From DAIDKA01 sp049792815 (GTDB taxonomy: Bacteria; Pseudomonadota; Gammaproteobacteria; Steroidobacterales; Steroidobacteraceae): a stretch of DNA of 20,646 nt. Made by a program: the position numbers and the translations under genes. The notes below the pieces were generated by a model. That model saw only the letters and a program-made list of their open reading frames with translations, was not told the origin of the DNA and ran no database searches. Below are positions 7,373 through 15,315 of this stretch, one piece after another (the first letter of the stretch is position 1; each line of letters opens with the position of its first letter). The stretch lies in assembly GCA_049792815.1 (NCBI GenBank), contig JBARBG010000063.1, positions 1 through 20,646 on the forward strand, written 5' to 3'.

Positions 7373-8586
7373 AGGGTATCGCCGTCCTCGGCGCAACGGG
7401 CTCCATCGGGGTCAACACCCTGGATGTCATCGCGCGTCACCCGGATCGCTACCGGGCCGTGGCCCTGGGCGCACACCGTAACGTCGATGGGCTGTTCAAG
7501 CAGATCCAGCAGTTCCGACCCTTGGTGGCGGCGCTCACGGACCCCGCGGCCGCCCGGGTGCTGGAGCAGCGGCTGAAGGCTGCGGGCCTGGCCACCCCGG
7601 TGCTGGCCGGTCCGGCATCACTTGAGACCCTGGCCACGCTACCGGAGGTGGACCAGGTCATGGCCGCCGTCGTCGGCGGCGCCGGACTGCGCTCGACGCT
7701 CGCGGCGGCCCGCGCCGGCAAGCGCCTGCTGCTGGCCAACAAGGAATCCCTGGTGATGTCCGGGCCGCTGCTGCTGGCCGCCGTGCATGCCTCCGGCGCC
7801 GAGCTGCTGCCCATCGACAGCGAGCACAACGCCATTTTTCAATGTCTGCCGCACGGTGCCAAGCCCGGCAAGGCGCCGGAGGGCGTGCGCCGCATTCTGC
7901 TCACCGCCTCGGGCGGCCCGTTCCGCGACTGGAGCCCGGAGGCCATCGCCGCGGCCACCCCGGAGCAGGCCTGCAAGCACCCCAACTGGGTCATGGGACG
8001 CAAGATCTCCGTAGATTCCGCTTCGCTCATGAACAAGGGCCTGGAGCTCATCGAGGCCTGCTTCATGTTCGGTCTGCCGCCATCGCGGGTGGAGGTGGTG
8101 GTGCACCCGCAAAGCGTCGTGCACTCCCTGGTCGAGTACGTCGACGGCTCGGTACTGGCGCAGCTGGCCTGCCCGGACATGCGCACCCCGATCGCCTATG
8201 GAATGGCCTGGCCGGAACGTATCGCGGCCGGGACTGACTTCCTGGATCTGGTGCGGACCCGGCAGCTGGATTTCCTGGCGCCGGACACCAATCGCTTCCC
8301 CTGTCTTGCTCTGGCTCGGGCTGTAGCGGACACTGGCGGGCTGGCACCAGCCATCCTCAATGCGGCCAATGAAGTCGCCGTCACTGCTTTCCTGGAGCGC
8401 CGATTGAACTTTCCGGACATACCCGCGGTCATTGAATGTGTTCTTGCAAAGGCCGTTGGGGCCAGGGCTGCGGGGGGGGAAATCCGTGGCATCGATGAGG
8501 TCCTACAGGCCGATGCCGAAGCGCGTGAGCTGGCCCAGGAGTTCTGTCGTACCCGTGGCGGGCCGTTGAGGTCCGTTCATGCGTAG
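7369..8586 (+). CDS. dxr: 1-deoxy-D-xylulose-5-phosphate reductoisomerase
   Basis: Second step of the MEP isoprenoid pathway: rearranges and reduces DXP to MEP with NADPH and a divalent metal; it is the fosmidomycin target. Length is 405 residues (E. coli 398). The Rossmann motif GATGSIG is at 8-14. Metal ligands are D150 and E152 (IDSEHNAIF), with the third in MNKGLELIEA (E226). ANKESLVMSG and the HPQSVVHSLVEY segment are also conserved. The start ATG 7369 overlaps the cdsA stop (ATGA). The last ten residues (CRTRGGPLRSVHA region) extend slightly past the usual end. Downstream, where rseP normally follows, bamA comes almost at once. Confidence 0.98.
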   Translation: MKGIAVLGATGSIGVNTLDVIARHPDRYRAVALGAHRNVDGLFKQIQQFRPLVAALTDPAAARVLEQRLKAAGLATPVLAGPASLETLATLPEVDQVMAAVVGGAGLRSTLAAARAGKRLLLANKESLVMSGPLLLAAVHASGAELLPIDSEHNAIFQCLPHGAKPGKAPEGVRRILLTASGGPFRDWSPEAIAAATPEQACKHPNWVMGRKISVDSASLMNKGLELIEACFMFGLPPSRVEVVVHPQSVVHSLVEYVDGSVLAQLACPDMRTPIAYGMAWPERIAAGTDFLDLVRTRQLDFLAPDTNRFPCLALARAVADTGGLAPAILNAANEVAVTAFLERRLNFPDIPAVIECVLAKAVGARAAGGEIRGIDEVLQADAEARELAQEFCRTRGGPLRSVHA

Positions 8587-8659
8587 GCGGTCCCGGCAGC
8601 GCCACGCACGACGGCATTCCACAGAAACTTCCAACAACACCCGGGCCCGCAAGCTGTTC
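8587..8659 (+). other. Short dxr-bamA spacer where rseP is expected but absent
   Basis: Only 73 nt separate the dxr stop (8584-8586) from the chosen bamA start. In Pseudomonas, Xanthomonas and E. coli relatives the gene just before bamA is rseP (site-2 protease, about 450 codons). No HExxH metalloprotease or PDZ remnant can fit here. The spacer is open in the bamA frame: an ATG at 8579, overlapping the dxr stop, with TTGAGG (8566-8571) seven bases upstream, would add 27 Arg-rich residues to BamA. No clear sigmaE promoter was seen. Confidence 0.85.
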
Positions 8660-11239
8660 ATGAAGCGATTTGGATTGGTGACCACCCTCGCACTGTGCGC
8701 GGGTTCAGCAGTATGTTCCGCCCAGACGCAGGGCCTGCCCGCGAACGCCGCCACCGCGTCGCCGGCGCTCACCCTGCCGGCCGAGGCGGTGCAGGACCGC
8801 AGCCTCGCCGACTTCACGGTCACGAACATCAGGCTCGAGGGACTGCAACGTATCTCCGAGGGCACGGTCTATAACTACCTGCCCGTCAACATCGGCGATC
8901 ACGTGACGCCGCTGCGCATCCGCGAAGCAGTCCGGTCGCTGTACAACACGGGATTCTTCCGTGACGTGCAGATGCGCCGCGACGGCGACACCCTGGTGGT
9001 GCTGGTCGTGGAGCGCCCGGCCATCGAAAGCTTCGAGATCACCGGCAACAAGGACATCAAGACCGAGGATCTGCAAAAGTCGCTGCGCGGCGTGGGCCTG
9101 GCCACCGGCAAGACCTTCGACCGTTCGGTGCTGGAGGAGGTGAAGGGTTACCTCACCGACCAGTACTTCAGCCGCGGCAAGTACGCAGTCAGCATCGATG
9201 AGAAGGTGGAGGAGGATTCGGGCAACCGGGTGAAGATCAAGGTCACCATCAAGGAAGGCTCGCGCGCCAAGATCCGCACCATCAATATCGTGGGCAATCA
9301 CCAGTACACGGACAAGGAGATCGTCAAGACCTTCGAACTGCATACGCCGAATCTTCTGTCCTGGTATAGGCAGGACGACCGGTATTCCAGTGAGTCCCTC
9401 GAAGGCGATGAGGAAAAGCTGCGCTCCTTCTACATGGACCGTGGCTATGCGAATTTCCAGATCGACTCCACGCAGGTGGCCATTGCGCCGGAGAAGGACG
9501 ACATCTTCATCACCCTCAACATCGATGAGGGCGGGGTCTACAAGGTCGGTGATGTGAAGCTTGCGGGCACCTTCCCGGTTCCAAAGGAACAGCTGGAATG
9601 GCTGATACTGGTGGTGAAGGGCACGACCTACTCGCGCAAGGCCGTGACGGCCACCCAGGAGCTGATCCAGAATCGGCTGGGTCAGGACGGCTATGCCTTC
9701 GCCAAGGTCGACCCGGTACCGACCACCGACAAGGCCACGGGCATCGTGAACCTGACCTTCTTCGTGGATCCGGGCAATCGGGTCTACGTACGCAACATCA
9801 CCTTCTCGGGCGTCAAGCGCATCAACGACGAAGTGCTGCGCCGTGAGATGCGCATCCTGGAGGGTGGCTGGCTGTCCAATGTGGCGCTCGACCGCTCCAA
9901 GCAGCGCCTGCAGCGTCTGCCCTACATCACCAAGGTCGACGAGGAAACCACACCGGTTCCCGGCTCCTCGGACCAGGTCGATGTCGACTACAAGATCGAA
10001 GAGGGTCCCGGCGCCTCGATATCCGGGGGCGTGGGTTACTCGGAAACCTACAAGTTCGAGTTGAACGGCAACTACACCGATGCCAACTGGCTGGGCAGCG
10101 GCCAGCGGGTGTCCATCAATCTGTCATCGGGCCTGTACAACAAGGTCTACGGTATTTCCGAGACCAACCCGTACACCACCGTCGACAACCTGACGCGAAC
10201 TTATTCCTTCAGTTTCCGCGACTCATCGCAGTTCACCTCAACCTCCTCGGCCTTCTCGACCAAGATCCTGACCGCCGGGGAGAGCTTCGGTTACCCCCTG
10301 TCCGAATATCAATTCATCAACCTCGGCGCGAACCTGCAGGGCGTGCAGCTGGTCGCCATCGAGAACAGCAGCTCCCTGGAGTCATTGGACTGGGTGCAGC
10401 ACAACGGCCATACCTACAGGGGCACGGCCACGGGCCTGATATTCGACCCGACCACCGCCACCTACGACAATGGTGTCTACTACCTCGACGGCACGCGCTT
10501 CGCGATCGTTCAGGCACAGGCGGGCTGGAGTTACGATTCGCGAAATCGCGGTCTGTTCGCCGATCGTGGCATGCACCAGACGTTCAGCGTCTCCTACACA
10601 CCGCCGATCACGGGCGTTTCGTACTACAAGGTCAACTATGAGTTCCTGAAGTACGTACCCCTGTGGGGCCGGTTGACACTGGCCTTCACCGGTGACCTGG
10701 GCTATGGCGCGGGTCTGGGCAAGACCAGCTCGCTGCCCCCGTACGAGCTGTTCTATGGCGGCGGCCCGGATTCGGTGCGCGGCTTCCAGGAAAGCCGCTT
10801 GGGACCCAAGGACCAGTACGGCAATCCCTATGGCGGCAATCTCAATGTCCTGGTGCGCCCGGAGCTGATCATTCCCATGCCACCCAAGATCGCCTCCAGC
10901 GCCCGGGTCAGCCTGTTCGTCGACGTGGGCAATGTGTTCTCCACCAGCAAGGCCCCGGCCTTCTATGCTCCGCCCGGGAGCCCGTTGGTGTGTGGTTACA
11001 GTTGCGGCAACGTGACGCAGGCCGAACTCAACGATCCGAACGCCCTGACCAAACTTAACTATGACTTCTCCATCCACGCGCTCAAGGAATCGGTGGGTGT
11101 CTCGGTGCAGTGGCTGGCGCCGCTGGGACTGTTCCGGTTCAGTCTTGCGATACCGCTGAATGCGACGCGCGAGCTGGACGGCGTGACCTGGGGGGATGAG
11201 ACCGAGCGCTTCCAGTTCTCGGTCGGGCAGGCATTCTAG
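8660..11239 (+). CDS. bamA: Outer membrane protein assembly factor BamA
   Basis: Omp85-family core of the BAM complex, which folds and inserts beta-barrel proteins into the outer membrane. Length is 859 residues (E. coli 810). A signal peptide MKRFGLVTTLALCAGSAVCSA is followed by a roughly 30-residue linker, five periplasmic POTRA domains (starting FTVTNIRLEGLQRISEG) and a C-terminal 16-strand barrel. The conserved loop-6 VRGF motif is at residues 706-709. The protein ends FQFSVGQAF with a terminal aromatic, the beta-signal. Loop 6 is shorter than in E. coli. A late loop carries CGYSC (C778, C782). The start chosen is ATG 8660 because it gives a normal signal peptide, but its Shine-Dalgarno is weak; an in-frame ATG at 8579 has a better one. 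It sits directly upstream of its periplasmic partner skp. Confidence 0.97.
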   Translation: MKRFGLVTTLALCAGSAVCSAQTQGLPANAATASPALTLPAEAVQDRSLADFTVTNIRLEGLQRISEGTVYNYLPVNIGDHVTPLRIREAVRSLYNTGFFRDVQMRRDGDTLVVLVVERPAIESFEITGNKDIKTEDLQKSLRGVGLATGKTFDRSVLEEVKGYLTDQYFSRGKYAVSIDEKVEEDSGNRVKIKVTIKEGSRAKIRTINIVGNHQYTDKEIVKTFELHTPNLLSWYRQDDRYSSESLEGDEEKLRSFYMDRGYANFQIDSTQVAIAPEKDDIFITLNIDEGGVYKVGDVKLAGTFPVPKEQLEWLILVVKGTTYSRKAVTATQELIQNRLGQDGYAFAKVDPVPTTDKATGIVNLTFFVDPGNRVYVRNITFSGVKRINDEVLRREMRILEGGWLSNVALDRSKQRLQRLPYITKVDEETTPVPGSSDQVDVDYKIEEGPGASISGGVGYSETYKFELNGNYTDANWLGSGQRVSINLSSGLYNKVYGISETNPYTTVDNLTRTYSFSFRDSSQFTSTSSAFSTKILTAGESFGYPLSEYQFINLGANLQGVQLVAIENSSSLESLDWVQHNGHTYRGTATGLIFDPTTATYDNGVYYLDGTRFAIVQAQAGWSYDSRNRGLFADRGMHQTFSVSYTPPITGVSYYKVNYEFLKYVPLWGRLTLAFTGDLGYGAGLGKTSSLPPYELFYGGGPDSVRGFQESRLGPKDQYGNPYGGNLNVLVRPELIIPMPPKIASSARVSLFVDVGNVFSTSKAPAFYAPPGSPLVCGYSCGNVTQAELNDPNALTKLNYDFSIHALKESVGVSVQWLAPLGLFRFSLAIPLNATRELDGVTWGDETERFQFSVGQAF

Positions 11240-11310
11240 GTCGCTTGGGGATCGCGATTTCCGCTATGATCCGCACTAATAATCTGGGCTCAGCCCACAA
11301 GAGGAGCATC
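11240..11310 (+). promoter_or_regulatory. bamA-skp spacer with possible promoter and small dyad
   Basis: A good -10-like TATGAT lies at 11265-11270. The best upstream -35 candidate, TTGGGG (11245-11250), is only 14 nt away, so a promoter is possible but weakly supported. A perfect 13-bp dyad, TGGGCT-C-AGCCCA (11285-11297), follows. A strong Shine-Dalgarno GAGGAG (11301-11306) precedes the skp GTG. Read-through from bamA is the simpler explanation of skp expression. Confidence 0.3.
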
Positions 11311-11865
11311 GTGAAGGGCGTCGTCAGGTCTTTGATTCTGGGTTCGGCTGCGACATTGGTTCTGGCGGCGACGCCGGCGTGGGCGGAGCTGAAGATTGGT
11401 TATGTAAATTACAGTGAGTTGCTGCAGCAGTCTCCCGATGCCAAGGTCATCGCGGACGCCCTGCGCAATGAATTCCTGCCGCGTCAACGCGAACTGGTGG
11501 CCCTGCAGCAGTCGCTGAAGACGCGCGAGGACAAGCTCACCAAGGATGGCGCGACCATGACCGAGGATCAGCGCACCCGCGAAGACACGGACATTCGCAA
11601 CGGTGATCGGGAGCTGCAGCGCAAACAGACCGAATTCCAGGACGATGTGAACTCGCGCCGCAATGAGGAACTGTCGAAGCTGCAGAAGTCCCTGGTCGAG
11701 CAGGTGCAGGCCTACGCCAAGTCGCAGACCTACGATTTGATCATCGTCGAAGGAGTCATCTACGCGACCAATGCGGTGGACATCACCCCGCAGGTGCTCG
11801 CGATGCTGAACGCCAACAGCGCCAAGGGCGCGGCACCGGCTGCTCCGAAGCCGGCGGGCAAGTAA
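11311..11865 (+). CDS. skp: Periplasmic chaperone Skp/OmpH family
   Basis: Trimeric periplasmic holdase that carries unfolded outer-membrane proteins to BAM. Length is 184 residues, with a Sec signal peptide of about 25 residues ending AATPAWA before ELKIGYVNYSELL, which matches the start of mature Skp. The middle (about residues 60-140) is highly charged with heptad-like spacing (REDKLTKDG, REDTDIRNGDRELQRKQTEF), forming the coiled-coil tentacles. The C-terminus YDLIIVEGVIYATNAVDIT returns to the trimerisation strand, followed by an Ala/Pro/Lys tail. The start is GTG 11311, with GAGGAG ending four bases upstream; earlier in-frame starts would bury the signal peptide. Flanked by bamA and lpxD as in other gammaproteobacteria. 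Confidence 0.96.
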   Translation: MKGVVRSLILGSAATLVLAATPAWAELKIGYVNYSELLQQSPDAKVIADALRNEFLPRQRELVALQQSLKTREDKLTKDGATMTEDQRTREDTDIRNGDRELQRKQTEFQDDVNSRRNEELSKLQKSLVEQVQAYAKSQTYDLIIVEGVIYATNAVDITPQVLAMLNANSAKGAAPAAPKPAGK

Positions 11866-11867
11866 TC

Positions 11868-11886
11868 CGGCCGCATCAGGCGGCCG
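11868..11886 (+). promoter_or_regulatory. GC hairpin over the lpxD ribosome-binding region
   Basis: CGGCCGC (11868-11874) and GCGGCCG (11880-11886) form a perfect 7-bp stem with loop ATCAG. It ends two bases before the lpxD ATG (11888) and starts three bases after the skp stop. The only Shine-Dalgarno-like bases (AGG, 11878-11880) lie in its loop and closing pair. No T-run follows, so it is not a terminator. A ribosome finishing skp would cover and open it, suggesting translational coupling (inference). Confidence 0.55.
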
Positions 11887-11887
11887 C

Positions 11888-12901
11888 ATGATCCTCACCC
11901 TGGGCGAGCTCGCGGTCCGCTTCGGATGTGAGCTGCGCGGCGATCCGCACCGCGAAGTCGACAGCGTCGCCACGCTTGCGGATGCACAGCCCCGCGCCAT
12001 CAGCTTCCTGGCCGAGAGCCGGCATCGCGGCGCGCTGCTGCAGACCCGGGCGGCGGCCGTGGTACTCGAGGCGCGCTTCGCCGCCGAATGTCCGGTACCC
12101 GCGCTGATCACTGCCAATCCGCGGGCCACCTATGCGCGGATCGCTACGCTGCTGTATCCAGCGGCTCCGGTCATTGCGGGCATCCATTCCAGTGCGGTGG
12201 TGGCGGCGGATGCGCGGGTCGCGGCTTCCGCCCACGTGGGCGCGCTGGCGGTGATCGGCGCCCGCACCCAGGTCGGCGCGGGCACCGTGATAGGTCCGCA
12301 CTGTGTCCTCGGCAGCGATGTGGTGGTTGGCGAGCACGTGCGGCTGGTGGCGCGGGTCACGCTCTGCGACGGCGTCACGGTCGGCGCCCGTTCCATTTTG
12401 CATCCCGGCGCAGTCATCGGCAGCGACGGCTTCGGTTTTGCCCCGGAGCGCGACGCCTGGTTGAAAGTGCCGCAGGTCGGCAGCGTGCGCATCGGCGCCG
12501 ATGTTGAAATCGGCGCCAATACCACCGTTGACCGCGGCGCCATCGGCGACACCGTGATCGCGGACGGCGTGAAGCTGGATAACCTGATTCAGATCGGTCA
12601 CAACGTGCGCCTGGGAGCCCACACCGCCATCGCCGGTTGTACCGGGATTTCCGGCAGCACCCTGATCGGGGAGCGTTGCCAGATTGGCGGCGCCTGTGCG
12701 ATCGGCGGGCACCTGCTGATCACCGATGATGTGATCATCACGGGTTTCTCGATGATCAGTCATTCAATCCCGAAGCCCGGCGTATACTCCAGCGGTATTC
12801 CCTTTGAAGAGGCGCGGACCTGGCGCCGGATGGTTGCCCGGTTCAAGCGCCTGGGCCGCGAAGCTGCGCCGCAGGAAGAGCGCGAGAACAAAGATGACTG
12901 A
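11888..12901 (+). CDS. lpxD: UDP-3-O-(3-hydroxyacyl)glucosamine N-acyltransferase
   Basis: Third step of lipid A synthesis: transfers an N-linked 3-hydroxyacyl chain from acyl-ACP. Length is 337 residues (E. coli 341). After an N-terminal uridine-binding domain (about 1-100: LGELAVRFGCELRG), a left-handed beta-helix of hexapeptide repeats runs from about 105 to 295 (HVGALAVIGARTQVGAGTVIG). The catalytic histidine is H238 in IQIGHNVRLG (E. coli H239). GSDGFGFA and NTTVDRGAIGDT are also typical. A helical C-terminus completes the trimer. The start is ATG 11888 (MILTLGELA), immediately after a hairpin. It ends overlapping fabZ by 8 nt. Confidence 0.98.
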   Translation: MILTLGELAVRFGCELRGDPHREVDSVATLADAQPRAISFLAESRHRGALLQTRAAAVVLEARFAAECPVPALITANPRATYARIATLLYPAAPVIAGIHSSAVVAADARVAASAHVGALAVIGARTQVGAGTVIGPHCVLGSDVVVGEHVRLVARVTLCDGVTVGARSILHPGAVIGSDGFGFAPERDAWLKVPQVGSVRIGADVEIGANTTVDRGAIGDTVIADGVKLDNLIQIGHNVRLGAHTAIAGCTGISGSTLIGERCQIGGACAIGGHLLITDDVIITGFSMISHSIPKPGVYSSGIPFEEARTWRRMVARFKRLGREAAPQEERENKDD

Positions 12902-13349
12902 CGTCGTACAGTTTGACATCCACGGCATCCTCAAGCTCCTGCCGCACCGCTATCCGTTTCTGATGGTGGACCGGGTGCTCGAATGCCGTGCCGGCGAGAG
13001 CATCCGCGCGCTGAAAAATGTCACCTACAATGAGCCGTTCTTTACCGGCCATTTTCCACAGCGTCCCGTCATGCCCGGCGTGATGATCATCGAGGCGCTG
13101 GCCCAGACCGCGGGCATCCTCGCCTTCGTCACCGGCGGAGTGGTGCCGGATGCGGATACCAAGTTCTACTTCGTCGGTATCGACAAGGCGCGCTTCCGCA
13201 AGCCGGTCGAGCCCGGGGACCAGTTGATCCTTACGGCGCGGCTGACCCGCAGCTTCAAGGGGATCTGGAAGTTCTCCAGCGCGGCATACGTCGGCACCAC
13301 CGAGGTGGCCAGCGCCGACATGATGGTCGCGCCCGAGGTAACCAAGTGA
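12894..13349 (+). CDS. fabZ: 3-hydroxyacyl-ACP dehydratase FabZ
   Basis: Dehydrates 3-hydroxyacyl-ACP in fatty acid elongation, competing with LpxA/LpxD for the same substrate; its place between them is conserved. Length is 151 residues with a hot-dog fold. LPHRYPFLMVDRV near the N-terminus is the family hallmark. The catalytic pair is H53 (FFTGHFP) and E67 (MIIEALAQTAG), one residue off E. coli H54/E68. The start is ATG 12894 (MTDVVQFDIHGILKLLPHR), inside the last codons of lpxD (8-nt overlap), with GAG at 12884-12886 as a weak Shine-Dalgarno. An ATG 90 nt earlier in the same frame encodes only an Arg-rich shadow of lpxD and is rejected. Confidence 0.98.
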   Translation: MTDVVQFDIHGILKLLPHRYPFLMVDRVLECRAGESIRALKNVTYNEPFFTGHFPQRPVMPGVMIIEALAQTAGILAFVTGGVVPDADTKFYFVGIDKARFRKPVEPGDQLILTARLTRSFKGIWKFSSAAYVGTTEVASADMMVAPEVTK

Positions 13350-13359
13350 CGACTGCATC

Positions 13360-14130
13360 ATGATCGACGCACATGCGGTGGTATCGCCGCGCGCGCAGCT
13401 GGGTGAGGGGGTAATGGTCGGTCCGTTCGCGGTCATCGGGCCGGATGTGGTGATCGGGGCTCGCACCTCGGTGGGCGCCCATGCGGTCATCGAGGGTCCG
13501 ACCCGCATCGGTGAGGACAACCAGATCTTTCAGTTCGCCTCCATCGGGGCGGCCCCGCAGGACAAGAAGTACAAGGGTGAGCCCACCCAGCTCACGATCG
13601 GCGATCGCAATGTGTTCCGCGAGTTCTGCACCATGAACCGCGGCACGGCCTCCGGGCGCGGTCTCACCCGCATCGGTTCGGATGGCCTGTTCATGGCCTA
13701 CTCGCATGTCGCGCACGACTGCGACATCGGCAGCAAGGTGATCCTGGCGAACTGCGCCACCATGGGCGGGCATGTGGACATCGGTGACTGGGTGCAGCTG
13801 GGGGGGCTGTCCGCCATTCACCAGTTCTGCAAGATCGGCGCGCACGCCTTCGTGGCAGGCGGTGCGATCCTCACCCGCGATCTGCCGCCGTACGTGATGA
13901 TCGCCGGTAATCCGGCCGCACCACACTCGATCAACTCCGAAGGGCTCAAGCGCCGCGGCTTCACGCCCGAACAGATCCGCAATCTGCGCACCGCCTACCG
14001 CATCCTGTACCGCTCGGGGCTGAAGCTTGCCGATGCCATCGACGGTCTCAAGGAGCTGGCCCGGGACCACGCCGAAGTGCAGCCGCTGCTGACCTTCATC
14101 GATGCCTCCACGCGCAGCCTGGTGCGCTGA
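13360..14130 (+). CDS. lpxA: UDP-N-acetylglucosamine 3-O-acyltransferase
   Basis: First step of lipid A synthesis: adds 3-hydroxyacyl from ACP to the 3-OH of UDP-GlcNAc. Length is 256 residues (E. coli 262), homotrimer. The N-terminal left-handed beta-helix begins IDAHAVVSPRAQLGEGVMVG. The catalytic histidine is H119 with H116 in YSHVAHDCDIG (E. coli H125/H122). INSEGLKRRGF and LIYRSG-like ILYRSG mark the C-terminal helical domain. The residue aligned to the E. coli acyl-length ruler G173 is G167, so a long (about C14) hydroxyacyl preference is predicted rather than the C10 of Pseudomonas-type Met enzymes (inference). It starts at ATG 13360, ten bases after fabZ. Confidence 0.98.
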   Translation: MIDAHAVVSPRAQLGEGVMVGPFAVIGPDVVIGARTSVGAHAVIEGPTRIGEDNQIFQFASIGAAPQDKKYKGEPTQLTIGDRNVFREFCTMNRGTASGRGLTRIGSDGLFMAYSHVAHDCDIGSKVILANCATMGGHVDIGDWVQLGGLSAIHQFCKIGAHAFVAGGAILTRDLPPYVMIAGNPAAPHSINSEGLKRRGFTPEQIRNLRTAYRILYRSGLKLADAIDGLKELARDHAEVQPLLTFIDASTRSLVR

Positions 14131-14148
14131 CGGGCGCGGCGCGCAAGC

Positions 14149-15315
14149 ATGTCTGACCCGCTGGTGATCGGCCTGGTTGCCGGCGAATCCTCCGGCGACA
14201 CCCTGGGCGCAGCGCTGCTTGGGGCGCTGCGCGCCCGCGTGGGCGAGGTGCGCGCCTTTGGCATCGCGGGCCCGAAGATGCGCGCCGCAGGCTGTGAAGT
14301 GTGGGCCGATTCACATGAGCTGGCGGTCATGGGCCTGATCGAGCCGGTGGCCCATCTGCCGCGGCTCATCGCCCTGCGTCGCAGGATGGTGCGCGAAATC
14401 GCGGCGGCGCGGCCGCAGGTCTTTGTCGGCATCGATGCGCCGGCCTTCAATATCGGTCTTGAGGCGCAGCTGCGCGCGCGCGGCGTGCCCACCGTCCAGT
14501 ACGTGAGCCCACAGGTATGGGCCTGGCGCCAGGGGCGGGTGCGCACCATTGCCGCGGCCTGCGATCTGGTGCTGTGCCTGTTTCCCTTCGAAACCGAGTT
14601 CTACAGCCAGCATGGCGTGGCCGCCAGGTTCGTCGGCCATCCGCTGGCGGATGAGATTCCCCTGCACACCGACCGCGCGGCCGCGCGCCGGGCGCTGGGC
14701 CTCGGGGCCGAGGACACCGTCATAGCGCTGCTGCCGGGCAGTCGCGTGGGCGAGGTACAGCGCCTGGGCAAGGACTTTCTGCGCGCCGCGCGCTATCTGC
14801 GGGGAGAGCGGCCGCGCGTGAAGTTCATCGCCCCCATGGCCTCGCAGGCCGTGCAGCAGGTGTTTGCCGCGCAGCGCGAGCGGGTGGCCCCGGACCTTGC
14901 CGTGCAGTTCTTCGAGGGCCAGGCGCAGCAGTCCCTGATCGCCGCCGATGTCGTACTGGTGGCCTCGGGGACCGCGACGCTTGAGACCCTGCTGACACGT
15001 CGTCCCATGGTGGTCGCCTACCGGTTCAGCGCGCTTACCGCTTTCCTGCTGCGCCGGCTGGGCATGGTGAAGGTCAGGCATTTCTCGCAGCCGAACCTGC
15101 TGACCGGCCAGTCACTGGTGCCGGAGTTCCTGCAGGAGGCGGTCAACGGCGAGGATCTTGGCAAAGCGCTGCTGCAACAGCTCAGCGATACGGCCGGGCG
15201 CGACCGCCTTGAGAGCGAATTCCTGAAGGTCCACCAGCAGCTGCGGGTGGGGGCCGCCGACCGGGCTGCCCAGGCCATACTGGAGAGGATTCAATGGCAC
15301 CCGCCGAGCGCCTGA
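14149..15315 (+). CDS. lpxB: Lipid-A-disaccharide synthase
   Basis: Membrane-associated GT19 glycosyltransferase joining UDP-diacylglucosamine to lipid X to form the lipid A disaccharide. Length is 388 residues (E. coli 382). The N-terminal motif is GESSGDTLGA (about 12-21). The conserved acid is D96 in VGIDAPAFNI. The signature YVSPQVWAWRQGRV follows at about 121-134. The C-terminal Rossmann half shows LLPGSRVGEVQRL, the donor-site ASGTATLETLL, and LPNLL-like QPNLLTGQSLVPEFLQE. It starts at ATG 14149, 18 bases after lpxA, with a weak Shine-Dalgarno. Its end overlaps rnhB by 22 nt, so the two are probably translationally coupled. Completes the lpxD-fabZ-lpxA-lpxB set. Confidence 0.98.
   Translation: MSDPLVIGLVAGESSGDTLGAALLGALRARVGEVRAFGIAGPKMRAAGCEVWADSHELAVMGLIEPVAHLPRLIALRRRMVREIAAARPQVFVGIDAPAFNIGLEAQLRARGVPTVQYVSPQVWAWRQGRVRTIAAACDLVLCLFPFETEFYSQHGVAARFVGHPLADEIPLHTDRAAARRALGLGAEDTVIALLPGSRVGEVQRLGKDFLRAARYLRGERPRVKFIAPMASQAVQQVFAAQRERVAPDLAVQFFEGQAQQSLIAADVVLVASGTATLETLLTRRPMVVAYRFSALTAFLLRRLGMVKVRHFSQPNLLTGQSLVPEFLQEAVNGEDLGKALLQQLSDTAGRDRLESEFLKVHQQLRVGAADRAAQAILERIQWHPPSA

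Noticed and set aside
8587..8659. Possible sigmaE promoter before bamA (AAACTT near 8624)
   Set aside because: It resembles the sigmaE -35 GGAACTT only in part, and no matching -10 (TCTGA/TCAAA type) lies at the right spacing.
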